From positions 404,501 to 468,500 of the forward strand of contig NZ_CP136921.1 in the NCBI RefSeq assembly GCF_033100095.1: a stretch of DNA of 64,000 bases, written 5' to 3'. The notes under the pieces are model-generated. The model saw nothing but the letters and a program-made list of their open reading frames with translations, did not search any database and was not told where the DNA came from. A program made the translations under genes and the position numbers. Source of the stretch: Diaphorobacter limosus (GTDB lineage: Bacteria; Pseudomonadota; Gammaproteobacteria; Burkholderiales; Burkholderiaceae_C). Positions 10,631 through 20,117 of this stretch are shown here, one piece after another (positions within the stretch are counted from its first letter, which is position 1; every line of letters begins with the position of its first letter).

Positions 10631-12436
10631 TCAGAACGTACGGACCTTGGGCGGGATGCTGTCCACCGTCAGCGGTTTCATGTTCACGGGCTTGTAGGTC
10701 AGGCTGTTGCTGGCGCTGTGCCACAGCGTGTGCTTGAGCCAGTTGGCGTCGTCGCGGCCCAGCGGCGCGGTGGGGTGGTCAGCCGGGTGTTCGTAGTCGT
10801 CCACGGTGTGGGCGCCGCGGCATTCCTTGCGCGCGGCGGCCGAGACCATGGTGGCCTGCGCCACCTCGATCAGGTTGTCCACCTCCAGCGCTTCCATGCG
10901 CGCGGTGTTCCAGACCTTGGATTTGTCCTTGAGCGTGACGGAGCCGACCTTCTCGCGGATCGCGGCGATCTTGACCACGCCCTCGTCCATGCCCTTTTGC
11001 GTGCGGAACACGCCGGCGTGCGACTGCATGGTCTGGCGGATCTCATTGGCCAGGTCTTGCGCGTAGATGCCATCCTTGGAGTCCTCCAGCTGGTTCAGGC
11101 GCGCCAGGGTGCGGTCGCTGCCATCGGCCGGCATGTCCTGGTGGTTGCCGTATTCGCCGACGAACTTGACGATGTGCTTGCCTGCCGACTTGCCGAACAC
11201 CAGCAGGTCCAGCAGCGAGTTCGTGCCCAGGCGGTTGGCGCCATGCACCGACACCGCCGCGCATTCGCCCACGGCGTACAGGCCCTTGACGATGTTGTTC
11301 TGGCTGCCGTCCCAGACCACGACCTGGCCGTGGATGTTGGTCGGAATGCCGCCCATCTGGTAGTGGATGGTGGGCACCACCGGGATAGGCTCCTTGGTGA
11401 TGTCGACGTTGGCGAAGTTGTGGCCGATCTCCTCCACCGACGGCAGGCGTTTGCGAATCGTGTCCGCGCCCAGGTGGTCGAGCTTCATCAGGATGTAGTC
11501 CTTGTTCGGGCCGCAGCCACGGCCTTCCTTGATCTCCTGATCCATCGAGCGCGAGACGAAGTCGCGCGGCGCCAGGTCTTTCAAGGTGGGTGCGTACCGC
11601 TCCATGAAGCGTTCGCCGTTGCTATTCAAAAGAATAGCGCCCTCGCCGCGGCAGCCCTCGGTCAGCAGCACGCCCGCGCCGGCCACGCCGGTGGGGTGGA
11701 ACTGCCAGAACTCCAGGTCTTGTAGCGGGATGCCGGCACGCGCCGCCATCCCCAGGCCGTCGCCGGTGTTGATAAAGGCGTTGGTCGATGCGGCAAAGAT
11801 GCGGCCCGCGCCGCCCGTGGCCAGCAGCACGGCCTTGGCGTGCAGCTCGTACAGGTCGCCGGTTTCCAGTTCCAGGGCGGTTACACCGACCACGTCGCCG
11901 GTGCTGTTGCGGATCAGATCCAGCGCCATCCATTCGACGAAGAAGTTGGTCTTGGACTCGACGTTCTTCTGGTACAGCGTGTGCAGCATGGCGTGGCCGG
12001 TGCGGTCGGCGGCGGCGCAGGCGCGTTGCACGGGCTTTTCACCGTAGTTGGCGGTGTGGCCGCCAAACGGGCGCTGGTAGATGGTGCCGTCGGCGTTGCG
12101 GTCAAACGGCATGCCGAAATGCTCAAGCTCGATGACGACGTTGGGCGCTTCGCGGCACATGAACTCGACGGCGTCCTGGTCGGACAGCCAGTCGCCGCCC
12201 TTGATGGTGTCGTAGAAGTGGTAGTGCCAGTTGTCCTCGCTCATGTTGCCGAGCGACGCCGATACGCCGCCCTGGGCGGCCACGGTGTGCGAGCGCGTGG
12301 GGAAGACCTTGGTCAGGCAGGCGACGGACAGACCGGCGCGCGAGAGTTCCAGCGAGGCACGCATGCCCGAGCCGCCGGCGCCGACGATGACGACATCGAA
12401 CTTGCGCACGGCAATATCTTTTTTGGTGTAACTCAT
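10631..12436 (-). CDS. sdhA: Succinate dehydrogenase flavoprotein subunit
   Basis: A 601-residue FAD enzyme that oxidises succinate to fumarate on the cytoplasmic face of the inner membrane. The dinucleotide-binding motif [14 protein letters not shown] lies near residue 15-28. The FAD-linking His is His50 in [10 protein letters not shown]. The substrate-side segments [12 protein letters not shown] and [13 protein letters not shown] are present. It lies between sdhD and sdhB on the minus strand, and a single operon with sdhC and sdhD is expected. Confidence 0.98.
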   Translation of the reverse strand: MSYTKKDIAVRKFDVVIVGAGGSGMRASLELSRAGLSVACLTKVFPTRSHTVAAQGGVSASLGNMSEDNWHYHFYDTIKGGDWLSDQDAVEFMCREAPNVVIELEHFGMPFDRNADGTIYQRPFGGHTANYGEKPVQRACAAADRTGHAMLHTLYQKNVESKTNFFVEWMALDLIRNSTGDVVGVTALELETGDLYELHAKAVLLATGGAGRIFAASTNAFINTGDGLGMAARAGIPLQDLEFWQFHPTGVAGAGVLLTEGCRGEGAILLNSNGERFMERYAPTLKDLAPRDFVSRSMDQEIKEGRGCGPNKDYILMKLDHLGADTIRKRLPSVEEIGHNFANVDITKEPIPVVPTIHYQMGGIPTNIHGQVVVWDGSQNNIVKGLYAVGECAAVSVHGANRLGTNSLLDLLVFGKSAGKHIVKFVGEYGNHQDMPADGSDRTLARLNQLEDSKDGIYAQDLANEIRQTMQSHAGVFRTQKGMDEGVVKIAAIREKVGSVTLKDKSKVWNTARMEALEVDNLIEVAQATMVSAAARKECRGAHTVDDYEHPADHPTAPLGRDDANWLKHTLWHSASNSLTYKPVNMKPLTVDSIPPKVRTF

Positions 12437-12499
12437 GGTTGTGGTGTGTGGGGTGCTAATGGGTTCTGAAAGAAGGGTGGGGCTATGGGTGCAGCGTGC

Positions 12500-12865
12500 T
12501 CACAGGCGCCACAGCACCTGCACGGCCCAACCACCACAACTGACCAGCCAGATGGCGCTGAGCGCCTGCAGCACCAGGCGCAGGCCGGCGGGCTTGGCGT
12601 AGTCGTACCAGACACTGCACACGCCGACCCAGGCGTGCCAGATCAGCGCCACGATGACCGAGAAGGTCAGCGCCTTCATCCACTGCGGTGAAAAAATGCC
12701 GGCCCAGGTGTCGTAGCCGATGGGGCCTTTGGTGAACAGCAGTTGCGCCAGCAGCAGCAGGGTGAAGGCCAGCAGCAGGATGGCGGTGATGCGTTGCACC
12801 ACGAAATCGCGCCAGCCATAGTGGGCACCGACAACGGTGCGCTTGGAGCCGTAGGTCACAGCCAT
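12500..12865 (-). CDS. sdhD: Succinate dehydrogenase membrane anchor subunit SdhD
   Basis: A 121-residue membrane protein with three hydrophobic helices (residues about 25-50, 60-82 and 92-117). It begins MAVTYGSKRTVVGAHYGWRD and carries the conserved motif IWHAWVGVCSVWYDYAKPAG, which holds a heme/quinone-side His and the Asp-Tyr pair. It pairs with SdhC to anchor SdhAB and bind cytochrome b and ubiquinone. It lies between sdhC and sdhA. Confidence 0.93.
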   Translation of the reverse strand: MAVTYGSKRTVVGAHYGWRDFVVQRITAILLLAFTLLLLAQLLFTKGPIGYDTWAGIFSPQWMKALTFSVIVALIWHAWVGVCSVWYDYAKPAGLRLVLQALSAIWLVSCGGWAVQVLWRL

Positions 12866-12889
12866 GGTGTCATTCCTTTTCTTGTTGAA

Positions 12890-13324
12890 TCAGTACAGGC
12901 CAAACAGCTTGGCGCCGAGGATCAGCGTCAGGCCGATGCTGAACACCAGCGTGGCCACGGCCGACTGGCGGCCAAAGTCCTTGGTGGTCTTGTGCGACAC
13001 ATCCAGGTACAGGTGGCGCACACCGGCGGCCAGGTGGTGCAGGTAGGCCCAGATCAGGGCCAGCGTCACCAGCTTGATGAACCAGCCGGGCACGAAGCCC
13101 AGGCCGACGTTGAAGGCGGCGCTGAAACGGCCAAACGAAATCTCCGAGGACACCGAGGTGTCGAACATCCAGATCACCAGCGGCAGCAGGATGAACATGA
13201 GCATGCCGCTGACCCGGTGCAGGATGGAGATGAAACCGGCCAGCGGCAGGCGGTAGGTTCTGACATCGGAAAAGAGGTTGAGGTTGCGAAACTCGGGCCT
13301 CTTCTTTTTGGCTAGCTCTGTCAT
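12890..13324 (-). CDS. sdhC: Succinate dehydrogenase cytochrome b556 subunit
   Basis: A 144-residue membrane protein with three helices. The family signature is visible as RPEFRNLNLF, then LAGFISILHRVSGMLMFILL with the Ser/Arg quinone-site residues, and a third-helix heme His in HHLAAGVRHLYLD. The chosen ATG (MTELAKKKRPEF) removes a 17-residue upstream extension lacking family similarity. It is the first gene of sdhCDAB. A minus-strand TAGAAT about 60 bases upstream may serve as a -10 element. Confidence 0.95.
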   Translation of the reverse strand: MTELAKKKRPEFRNLNLFSDVRTYRLPLAGFISILHRVSGMLMFILLPLVIWMFDTSVSSEISFGRFSAAFNVGLGFVPGWFIKLVTLALIWAYLHHLAAGVRHLYLDVSHKTTKDFGRQSAVATLVFSIGLTLILGAKLFGLY

Positions 13325-13386
13325 GGTGGGTACTTTCTTGGTGGTAACTGCGTGGTAATCGCGCGGTGCAGACAACCCAAAATTCT

Positions 13387-13399
13387 ATTGCAGTGCAAT
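13387..13399. promoter_or_regulatory. Dyad ATTGCAGTGCAAT upstream of sdhC
   Basis: A perfect 13-base palindrome with a single central base, in the GntR-sdhC spacer. It immediately precedes TAGAAT (minus strand), a plausible -10 box for the sdh operon, so a bound protein would cover the promoter. Which protein binds is not shown. Confidence 0.35.
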
Positions 13400-13485
13400 A
13401 CGGAGGTGATGCGGCGACTGCGTATTTGCGCTAATTGTGTCGAATGTCAGGCGTGAGTCAGTTCGATTCGGCCGTCCTGCCGCGG

Positions 13486-14277
13486 TCAGTTCAGCTTGTT
13501 GTGGTAGTGGTGGGTGTCGGTGCGGTACAGGCCGCGGCGCAACTCCATGGGCACATCGTTGTAGGTGTAGGCCAGCCGCTCCACGCTCAGCAGCGGCGTG
13601 CCGGCGGGCACGTTGAGCCACTGGGCCTGCGTTTCGTCGGGCAGCACGGCGCGGATTTTTTCCTCGGCACGCACCATGCGCACGCCAAAGTCCAGCTCGA
13701 ACATGGCATAGGTGGGCCCCTGGTAGTGCGCCAGCTGCTCGGCCGTCAGTCCCTTGAATGCCTGGCCGGGCAGCCAAATGTCCTCCAGGATGGTCGGTAC
13801 GCCGACAAAAGACAGGATACGTTTGATCTGGATCACAGAATCGCCTGCGCGCAGCGCCAGGCTGCGTGCCATGTCGGCGCTGGCGCGCAGCCGGCGGCAT
13901 TCCAGAATGGTGCGCTGGGCCGGGCCTTCCTCGCTGGCGTCGCCGGCGTCCGGCAGCAGCTTGAGGAAGCGGTATTGCACCTGGCGCTCGGCATGCGTGG
14001 CCACAAACGTGCCCTTGCCCTGGCGGCGCGTGACCAGGTTCTCGGCCGCCAGCTCGTCGATGGCCTTGCGCACCGTGCCCTGGCTCACGCGAAAGCGTGC
14101 GGCCAGCTCGATCTCGCTCGGAATGGCCTCGCCGGGCTTCCACTCGCCATGCTGCAGGCTGTGCAGTATCAGCCCCTTGATCTGCTGGTACAGCGGGCTG
14201 AAGGCCGGCGTGACCGTTGCCGCGCCGCCACTTGCGGGGGGCGTGCCTTCGGTGCTGGGCGGAAGCAGGGACGACAT
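13486..14277 (-). CDS. GntR/HutC-family transcriptional regulator
   Basis: A 263-residue regulator. After a 25-residue flexible leader comes a winged helix at about 28-95 (PLYQQIKGLILHSL, IPSEIELAARFRVSQGTVRK, RQGKGTFVATH). A UTRA effector domain occupies about 110-258, with IQIKRILSFVGVPTILEDIWLPG and PLLSVERLAYTYNDVPMELR. It sits between sdhC and divergent mdh, so the TCA genes on both sides are its likely targets. The effector is probably a TCA intermediate or related acid, by analogy only. Confidence 0.88.
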   Translation of the reverse strand: MSSLLPPSTEGTPPASGGAATVTPAFSPLYQQIKGLILHSLQHGEWKPGEAIPSEIELAARFRVSQGTVRKAIDELAAENLVTRRQGKGTFVATHAERQVQYRFLKLLPDAGDASEEGPAQRTILECRRLRASADMARSLALRAGDSVIQIKRILSFVGVPTILEDIWLPGQAFKGLTAEQLAHYQGPTYAMFELDFGVRMVRAEEKIRAVLPDETQAQWLNVPAGTPLLSVERLAYTYNDVPMELRRGLYRTDTHHYHNKLN

Positions 14278-14328
14278 GGTGGTGCTGGCTGTGCCTGTGG
14301 GCGAGGGTGTTTCCAGTCGCTAATCATA

Positions 14329-14348
14329 TCTTATATAAGACATAAGAC
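14329..14348. promoter_or_regulatory. Candidate operator for the GntR regulator
   Basis: TCTTATATAAGA (14329-14340) is a perfect 12-base palindrome. It overlaps a direct repeat of ATAAGAC at 14335-14341 and 14342-14348. The site lies in the divergent spacer between the GntR gene and mdh, four bases before the mdh -35 box, where binding could control both genes. Three ATAAGA half-sites in 20 bases fit a dimeric GntR protein. Confidence 0.55.
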
Positions 14349-14351
14349 AAA

Positions 14352-14381
14352 TTGACCGTAACCCTGAATCGACAGTAAAAT
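14352..14381 (+). promoter_or_regulatory. Probable sigma-70 promoter of mdh
   Basis: TTGACC and TAAAAT are separated by 18 bases, about 93 bases upstream of the mdh start. It is the best-matching promoter seen in this spacer and directly follows the ATAAGAC repeats. Confidence 0.55.
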
Positions 14382-14474
14382 CAGCAGTTGTTTGCGGAGC
14401 ACGGGCTGCCGGTTACAGGCCTTGGTGCACGCACCCACAGGTTTTTTCTGTCACTTCCTTTTTGGAGTTTTCTC

Positions 14475-15461
14475 ATGAGCAAGAAGCCCGTTCGCGTCGC
14501 AGTCACCGGCGCCGCAGGTCAAATCGGTTACGCCCTGCTGTTTCGCATCGCCTCCGGCGAAATGCTGGGCAAGGACCAGCCCGTCATCCTGCAACTGCTC
14601 GAAATTCCCGACGAGAAGGCCCAGAACGCGCTCAAGGGCGTGATCATGGAACTGGAAGACTGCGCCTTCCCGCTGCTGGCCGGCATCGAGGCGCACTCTG
14701 ACCCCATGACGGCCTTCAAGGACACCGACTACGCGCTGCTGGTCGGCGCCCGTCCGCGCGGCCCCGGCATGGAGCGCGCCGACCTGCTGGCCGCCAACGC
14801 CCAGATCTTCACCGCCCAGGGCAAGGCCCTGAACGCTGTTGCCAGCCGCAACGTGCGCGTGCTGGTGGTGGGCAACCCCGCCAACACCAACGCCTACATC
14901 GCCATGAAGAGCGCGCCGGATCTGCCGCGCGAGAACTTCACCGCCATGCTGCGCCTGGACCACAACCGCGCTGCCAGCCAGATCGCCACCAAGATGGGCG
15001 TGGCCGTGGGCGACATCGAGAAGCTGGCCGTGTGGGGCAACCACTCGCCCACCATGTACGCCGACTACCGTTTCGCCACCGTGGGCGGCAAGTCCGTCAA
15101 GGACACCATCAACGACCACGACTGGAACGCCAACACCTTCCTGCCCACCGTGGGCAAGCGCGGCGCGGCCATCATTGCCGCACGTGGCCTGTCGTCGGCC
15201 GCCTCGGCCGCCAACGCCGCCATCGACCACATGCGCGACTGGGCCCTGGGCACCAACGGCAAGTGGGTCACCATGGGCATCCCGTCCAACGGCGAATACG
15301 GCATCCCCAAGGATGTGATGTTCGGCTACCCCGTGACCTGCGAAGGCGGCAAGTACCACATCGTCAAGGACCTGCCGATCGACGCCTTCAGCCAGGAATG
15401 CATCAACAAGACCCTGGCCGAGCTGCAGGGCGAGCAGGACGGCGTCAAGCACCTGCTGTAA
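14475..15461 (+). CDS. mdh: Malate dehydrogenase
   Basis: A 328-residue NAD-dependent enzyme interconverting malate and oxaloacetate. The nucleotide-binding motif [19 protein letters not shown] starts near residue 8. Substrate-binding arginines lie in [15 protein letters not shown] and [11 protein letters not shown], and the catalytic His is in [14 protein letters not shown] near 190. The protein belongs to the cytosolic-type MDH group common in Betaproteobacteria. The ATG follows GGAGTTTTCTC. It starts the plus-strand TCA group ending in acnB. Confidence 0.98.
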   Translation: MSKKPVRVAVTGAAGQIGYALLFRIASGEMLGKDQPVILQLLEIPDEKAQNALKGVIMELEDCAFPLLAGIEAHSDPMTAFKDTDYALLVGARPRGPGMERADLLAANAQIFTAQGKALNAVASRNVRVLVVGNPANTNAYIAMKSAPDLPRENFTAMLRLDHNRAASQIATKMGVAVGDIEKLAVWGNHSPTMYADYRFATVGGKSVKDTINDHDWNANTFLPTVGKRGAAIIAARGLSSAASAANAAIDHMRDWALGTNGKWVTMGIPSNGEYGIPKDVMFGYPVTCEGGKYHIVKDLPIDAFSQECINKTLAELQGEQDGVKHLL

Positions 15462-15529
15462 AACGATAGCGCGTTGCGCATGATAGACAAGGGGTTCAGC
15501 GTTGAAACATGTTGAAATCCTTGTCCTCA

Positions 15530-15560
15530 CAGCGCAAGCAGCTTCTATATTGATAGAAGT
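15530..15560. repeat. Short dispersed element copy after mdh
   Basis: AGCGCAAGCAGCTTCTATATTGATAGAAG fits the family core and also holds a 7-bp hairpin, CTTCTAT/ATAGAAG with loop ATTG. There is no T run, so a terminator role is doubtful. Confidence 0.5.
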
Positions 15561-15626
15561 CTGCTGTGTTGCCATGGCGCTGCCGTGGCCACACACCAGA
15601 TTTTTGCCCCCAACCCCCGCATCCGC

Positions 15627-16637
15627 ATGACCGCTGCCGTCCCCCATCCCCGCGAAGTACTGCTTGGCAGCCAGGCGGCGGCCTTGACCCTGCCCGTGTG
15701 CGACCACTACAGCGGGGTTGAGGCACGCATGCGCAAGAGCCTGCAGCTGCAGGCCGAGATGCAGCAGGAGTTTGGCCACTGCGTGTTCGACGTCACGCTG
15801 GACTGCGAGGACGGCGCCCCCGTGGGCCAGGAGCGCGAGCACGCCCAGCTGGTCGCGCAGCTGGCCAGCAACGCCGCCGCCGGCGCCCGCGTGGCGGCGC
15901 GCGTGCACACCGTGGATCACCCCGCATTTGCGCAGGACATGGACATCATTGCCGGCCAGGCCGGGCAGCGCCTGTGCCACATCATGATTCCCAAGGTGGA
16001 GTCGGTGGATGACGTGCTGCAGGCCGAGCGCGCGCTGCTTGCCGCCGGCGCTGGCCACCTGCCGCTGCATGCGCTGATCGAATCGCCCGCCGCCGTGCAC
16101 CGCGCCTTCGAGATCGCCGCCCACCCGCGCATCCAGAGCCTGAGCTTCGGCCTGATGGACTTCGTCTCGGCGCATGGCGGCGCCATTCCCGCCTCGGGCA
16201 TGACCTCTGCCGGCCAGTTCCAGCACCCCCTGGTGGTTCGCGCCAAGCTGGAGATTGCAGCCGCCTGCCACGCCAATGGCAAGGTGCCCTCGCACTGCGT
16301 GGTCACCGAGTTCAGCGATACGGCCGCCATGCAGGCCGCCGCCGGTCGCGCCGCGCGCGAATTCGGCTACACACGCATGTGGAGCATCCACCCGGCGCAG
16401 ATCCGCCCCATCCTGGCCGCCTTCGCGCCCGAGGATGCCGAGATCGCCCGCGCTGCCCGCATCATTGCTGCCGCCATCGACGCCGATTGGGCCCCCATCA
16501 GCGAAGAAGGCGTGCTGCACGACCGCGCCAGCTACCGCTATTTCTGGCAGTTGCTGGAGCGTGCACACCAGACCGGACGTGCATTGCCGCAACAGGCGCA
16601 GGCCTGGTTTGCAAATCCTGACAGCGCACCGACCTGA
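15627..16637 (+). CDS. HpcH/HpaI aldolase / citrate lyase beta (CitE-like) family protein
   Basis: About 336 residues, TIM-barrel lyase fold. Visible features are DVTLDCEDGAPVGQE near residue 55 (metal-binding Glu/Asp region), HIMIPKVESVDDV near 115, HALIESPAAVHRAFEIA near 145 and FGLMDFVSAHGG near 170. A C-terminal WSIHPAQIRPILAAF resembles malyl-CoA and citramalyl-CoA lyases, so cleavage or formation of a C4-C5 hydroxyacyl-CoA is plausible. No citrate lyase alpha or gamma genes are nearby, so it is not classical citrate lyase. A GTG 42 bases upstream is an alternative start; neither start has a strong ribosome site. Confidence 0.8.
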   Translation: MTAAVPHPREVLLGSQAAALTLPVCDHYSGVEARMRKSLQLQAEMQQEFGHCVFDVTLDCEDGAPVGQEREHAQLVAQLASNAAAGARVAARVHTVDHPAFAQDMDIIAGQAGQRLCHIMIPKVESVDDVLQAERALLAAGAGHLPLHALIESPAAVHRAFEIAAHPRIQSLSFGLMDFVSAHGGAIPASGMTSAGQFQHPLVVRAKLEIAAACHANGKVPSHCVVTEFSDTAAMQAAAGRAAREFGYTRMWSIHPAQIRPILAAFAPEDAEIARAARIIAAAIDADWAPISEEGVLHDRASYRYFWQLLERAHQTGRALPQQAQAWFANPDSAPT

Positions 16638-16692
16638 TACGGATATTTCGCCGCCACAATCAAGGTTTTCGCCTATTTCCGCCGGAGTCATC

Positions 16693-17295
16693 ATGAAAAT
16701 CCTCGTCCTTTCCGCCCTCCTGGTGCTGGCCCCCGCCTGGTCCATGGCGCAGCAGGCGGCGCAGCCGGCCGGCAAGACCGTCGCCAAGAGCACGGCCGCC
16801 AAGCCAGCGCAAACGGCCAAGGCCAAGGCCAAGCCGCAGGCGGCCGTCGTCGCCAAGGCCGCGCCCACCAGCAGCCGCACGCGCCTGCACAGCGGCGCCA
16901 TGCAGGTCGCGGCCGGCATCTCCGCCGCCGAGGCCGCGCTCACCCCCGAAGAACTGGCCATTGCCGACGAGGTGCACACCGGCCGCATGGCCTGCGAACT
17001 GGGCGCCTTCGTGCAGGTGGAGCGTGATGCGCAGTCGCCCGGCCGCTTCCATGTCGAAGGCAAGGGCTTCAAGTTCCACATGGCCCCCGTGGCATCGGCC
17101 ACCGGTGCCGTGCGCCTGGAGGATCAGCAGGCCGGCGCCGTGTGGATCCAGATCGCCAACAAGTCCATGCTCATGAACCAGAAGCTAGGCCAGCGCATGG
17201 CCGACGAGTGCATGAGCCCACAGCAGTTCACGGTGGCCGAGGGCTTCAAGAAGAACCCGCCGCCCAGCCTGCTGGACAGCCCCGCAACCAAATAA
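16693..17295 (+). CDS. Secreted protein of unknown function with Ala/Lys-rich linker
   Basis: A 200-residue protein that I do not recognise as a named family. A signal peptide ([20 protein letters not shown]) is followed by a low-complexity Ala/Lys/Pro segment to about residue 60. A compact C-terminal part of about 135 residues contains two cysteines ([14 protein letters not shown] and [10 protein letters not shown]) that could form a disulfide. The ribosome site is GGAGTCATC. It lies between the CitE-like gene and acnB in the same direction; a periplasmic location is inferred. Confidence 0.8.
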   Translation: MKILVLSALLVLAPAWSMAQQAAQPAGKTVAKSTAAKPAQTAKAKAKPQAAVVAKAAPTSSRTRLHSGAMQVAAGISAAEAALTPEELAIADEVHTGRMACELGAFVQVERDAQSPGRFHVEGKGFKFHMAPVASATGAVRLEDQQAGAVWIQIANKSMLMNQKLGQRMADECMSPQQFTVAEGFKKNPPPSLLDSPATK

Positions 17296-17414
17296 GAAAA
17301 CCCGGCGCCCGTCGGCGGGCCGCTGGCACTAACCACCTTGGCGGTGGGCATGCCCGTGGCCGACTGGTGATCGCCCCCACTTTGAAAACCCTGACCATTC
17401 CGGAGAAAGAAGTC

Positions 17415-20006
17415 ATGTTGCAAGCCTACCGAGCCCATGCCGCCGAACGCGCCGCCCTCGGCATCCCGCCGCTGCCGCTGGATGCCAAGCAGGTCGCCGA
17501 CTTGATCGAGCTGATCAAGAACCCGCCCGCTGGCGAGGCCGAGTTCCTGCTGGACTTGCTCACCCATCGCGTGCCCCCGGGTGTCGATGACGCGGCCAAG
17601 GTCAAGGCATCCTTCCTGGCCGCCGTGGCGCATGGCGACGTGCAGGTGGCGCTGATCAGCAAGGCTCGCGCCACCGAGCTGCTGGGCACCATGGTGGGTG
17701 GCTACAACGTGCACCCGCTGATCGAGCTGCTCGACGACGCCGATGTGGCTGGGGTGGCTGCCGAGGCGCTCAAGAAGACGCTGCTCATGTTCGACTACTT
17801 CAACGACGTGGCGGCCAAGGCCAAGGCCGGCAACGCCAAGGCCCGCGAAGTGATGCAAAGCTGGGCCGACGCCGAGTGGTTCACCAGCCGCCCCAAGGTG
17901 GCAGAAAAAATCACCGTCACCGTCTTCAAGGTGCCGGGCGAGACCAACACCGACGACCTGTCGCCCGCGCCCGACGCCACCACGCGCCCCGACATCCCCA
18001 TGCACTACCTGGCCATGCTGAAGAACCAGCGCCCGGACGCGGCCTTCAAGCCCGAGCAGGACGGCGTGCGCGGCCCGATGCAGTTCATCGAAGACCTGAA
18101 GAAAAAGGGCCACGTCGTGGCCTACGTGGGCGACGTGGTCGGCACGGGTTCGAGCCGCAAATCCGCCACCAACTCGGTCATCTGGGCCACCGGCGAAGAC
18201 ATTCCCTTCGTGCCCAACAAGCGCTTTGGCGGCGTCACGCTGGGCGGCAAGATTGCCCCCATCTTCTTCAACACGCAAGAAGACTCCGGCTCGCTGCCCA
18301 TCGAAGTGGACGTTTCCAAAATGGAAATGGGCGACGTTATCGACATCTACCCCTATGCAGGAAAAATCGAGAAAGCCGGCGTCCAGATTGCGGACTTCGC
18401 TCTCAAATCCGAAGTACTGCTCGACGAAGTGCAGGCCGGTGGCCGTATCAACCTGATCATCGGCCGCTCGCTCACCGCCAAGGCGCGCGAAGCCCTGGGC
18501 CTGGCCGCTTCCACCGCCTTCCGCCTGCCGCAAGCTCCGGCTCCATCCAAGGCTGGCTTCACCCTGGCGCAGAAGATGGTCGGCCGTGCCTGCGGCCTGC
18601 CGGAAGGCCAGGGCATTCGCCCCGGCACCTACTGCGAGCCCAAGATGACCACCGTCGGCAGCCAGGACACCACCGGCCCGATGACGCGCGACGAACTGAA
18701 GGACCTGGCCTGCCTGGGCTTCAGCGCCGACATGGTGATGCAAAGCTTCTGCCACACCGCCGCCTACCCCAAGCCGGTGGACGTGAAAACCCACCGCACG
18801 CTGCCCGCCTTCATCAGCAACCGTGGCGGCGTGGCCCTGCGCCCGGGCGACGGCGTGATCCACAGCTGGCTCAACCGCCTGCTGCTGCCTGACACCGTGG
18901 GCACCGGCGGCGACTCGCACACGCGCTTCCCCATCGGCATCAGCTTCCCGGCAGGCTCGGGCCTGGTGGCCTTCGGCGCCGCCACCGGCGTCATGCCGCT
19001 CGACATGCCCGAATCGGTGCTGGTGCGCTTCAAGGGCAAGCTGCAACCGGGCGTGACCCTGCGCGACCTGGTGCACGCGATTCCGCTGTACGCCATCAAG
19101 GCAGGCCTCTTGACCGTGGCCAAGGCCGGCAAGATCAACGTCTTCTCGGGCAAGATCCTGGAAATCGAAGGCCTGCCAGACCTGAAGGTCGAGCAAGCGT
19201 TTGAGCTGTCCGACGCGTCGGCCGAGCGCAGCGCCGCTGGCTGCACCATCAAGCTCAACCCCGAGCCGATCAAGGAGTACCTGACCAGCAACATCGTTCT
19301 CATGAAGAACATGATTGCCGACGGCTACGCAGACGCCAAGACCCTGGCGCGCCGCATCGAGAAGGTCGAAGCCTGGCTGGCCAAGCCTGACCTGCTCGAA
19401 GCCGACAAGGACGCCGAGTACGCTGCCGTGATCGAGATCGACATGAACGACATCAAGGAGCCCATCGTCTGCTGCCCCAACGACCCGGACGACGCCAAGT
19501 TCCTGTCTGAAGTCGCCGGCACCAAGATCGACGAAGCCTTCATCGGTTCGTGCATGACCAACATCGGCCACTTCCGCGCAGCCGCCAAGCTGCTGGGCGG
19601 CCAGCGCGACATCCCGACCAAGCTGTGGGTGGCCCCGCCCACCAAGATGGACGAGAGCGAGCTGATCAAGGAAGGCCACTACGCGGCGTTTGGCACGGCC
19701 GGCGCGCGCACCGAAATGCCGGGCTGCAGCCTGTGCATGGGCAACCAGGCCCAGGTGCGCGAAGGTGCAACCGTCATCTCGACCAGCACGCGGAACTTCC
19801 CCAACCGCCTGGGCAAGAACACCAACGTGTTCCTGGGCTCGGCCGAACTCACCGCCATCGCCTCGCGCTTGGGGCGTCTGCCCACCCCCGCCGAGTACCT
19901 GGCCGAGATCGGGGTGGTCGATGCCAACAAGGACAGCATCTACCGCTACATGAACTTCGACCAGATCGAGGAATACGCCGAAGTGGCCAAGGGCGTGACG
20001 GCCTGA
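17415..20006 (+). CDS. acnB: Aconitate hydratase B
   Basis: An 863-residue bifunctional aconitase / 2-methylisocitrate dehydratase. It starts with the HEAT-like domain typical of AcnB ([20 protein letters not shown]), followed by the swivel domain ([19 protein letters not shown]). The [4Fe-4S] ligands are visible as Cys in [11 protein letters not shown] and the pair in [11 protein letters not shown]. The length matches E. coli AcnB (865). The ATG follows GGAGAAAGAAGTC. It is followed by a strong terminator and ends the TCA block. Confidence 0.98.
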   Translation: MLQAYRAHAAERAALGIPPLPLDAKQVADLIELIKNPPAGEAEFLLDLLTHRVPPGVDDAAKVKASFLAAVAHGDVQVALISKARATELLGTMVGGYNVHPLIELLDDADVAGVAAEALKKTLLMFDYFNDVAAKAKAGNAKAREVMQSWADAEWFTSRPKVAEKITVTVFKVPGETNTDDLSPAPDATTRPDIPMHYLAMLKNQRPDAAFKPEQDGVRGPMQFIEDLKKKGHVVAYVGDVVGTGSSRKSATNSVIWATGEDIPFVPNKRFGGVTLGGKIAPIFFNTQEDSGSLPIEVDVSKMEMGDVIDIYPYAGKIEKAGVQIADFALKSEVLLDEVQAGGRINLIIGRSLTAKAREALGLAASTAFRLPQAPAPSKAGFTLAQKMVGRACGLPEGQGIRPGTYCEPKMTTVGSQDTTGPMTRDELKDLACLGFSADMVMQSFCHTAAYPKPVDVKTHRTLPAFISNRGGVALRPGDGVIHSWLNRLLLPDTVGTGGDSHTRFPIGISFPAGSGLVAFGAATGVMPLDMPESVLVRFKGKLQPGVTLRDLVHAIPLYAIKAGLLTVAKAGKINVFSGKILEIEGLPDLKVEQAFELSDASAERSAAGCTIKLNPEPIKEYLTSNIVLMKNMIADGYADAKTLARRIEKVEAWLAKPDLLEADKDAEYAAVIEIDMNDIKEPIVCCPNDPDDAKFLSEVAGTKIDEAFIGSCMTNIGHFRAAAKLLGGQRDIPTKLWVAPPTKMDESELIKEGHYAAFGTAGARTEMPGCSLCMGNQAQVREGATVISTSTRNFPNRLGKNTNVFLGSAELTAIASRLGRLPTPAEYLAEIGVVDANKDSIYRYMNFDQIEEYAEVAKGVTA

Positions 20007-20040
20007 TGGTTTGAGGCCAGCGCACGCTGGCCCTGAAGCA

Positions 20041-20082
20041 CAAAACCCCCGCCGGCGTGAACCGGGCGGGGGTTTTGTTTTT
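20041..20082 (+). terminator. Intrinsic terminator of acnB
   Basis: CAAAACCCCCGCC (20041-20053) pairs with GGCGGGGGTTTTG (20065-20077), followed by TTTTT. It begins 35 bases after the acnB stop. Confidence 0.85.
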
Positions 20083-20117
20083 GGGGCCGGACAGAACTAG
20101 CCGGTCAAAACGCTGCC

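Noticed and set aside
11615..11645. Dispersed-element copy in sdhA (CTATTCAAAAGAATAG)
   Set aside because: It lacks the GCGC-N3/4-AGCTAT core and encodes the ordinary conserved SdhA segment [11 protein letters not shown].
14451..19679. Very long minus-strand frames of about 850-880 codons opposite mdh, the CitE-like gene and acnB
   Set aside because: The His/Gly/Ala/Val-rich composition is typical of antisense of high-GC genes. The plus-strand genes are unmistakable.
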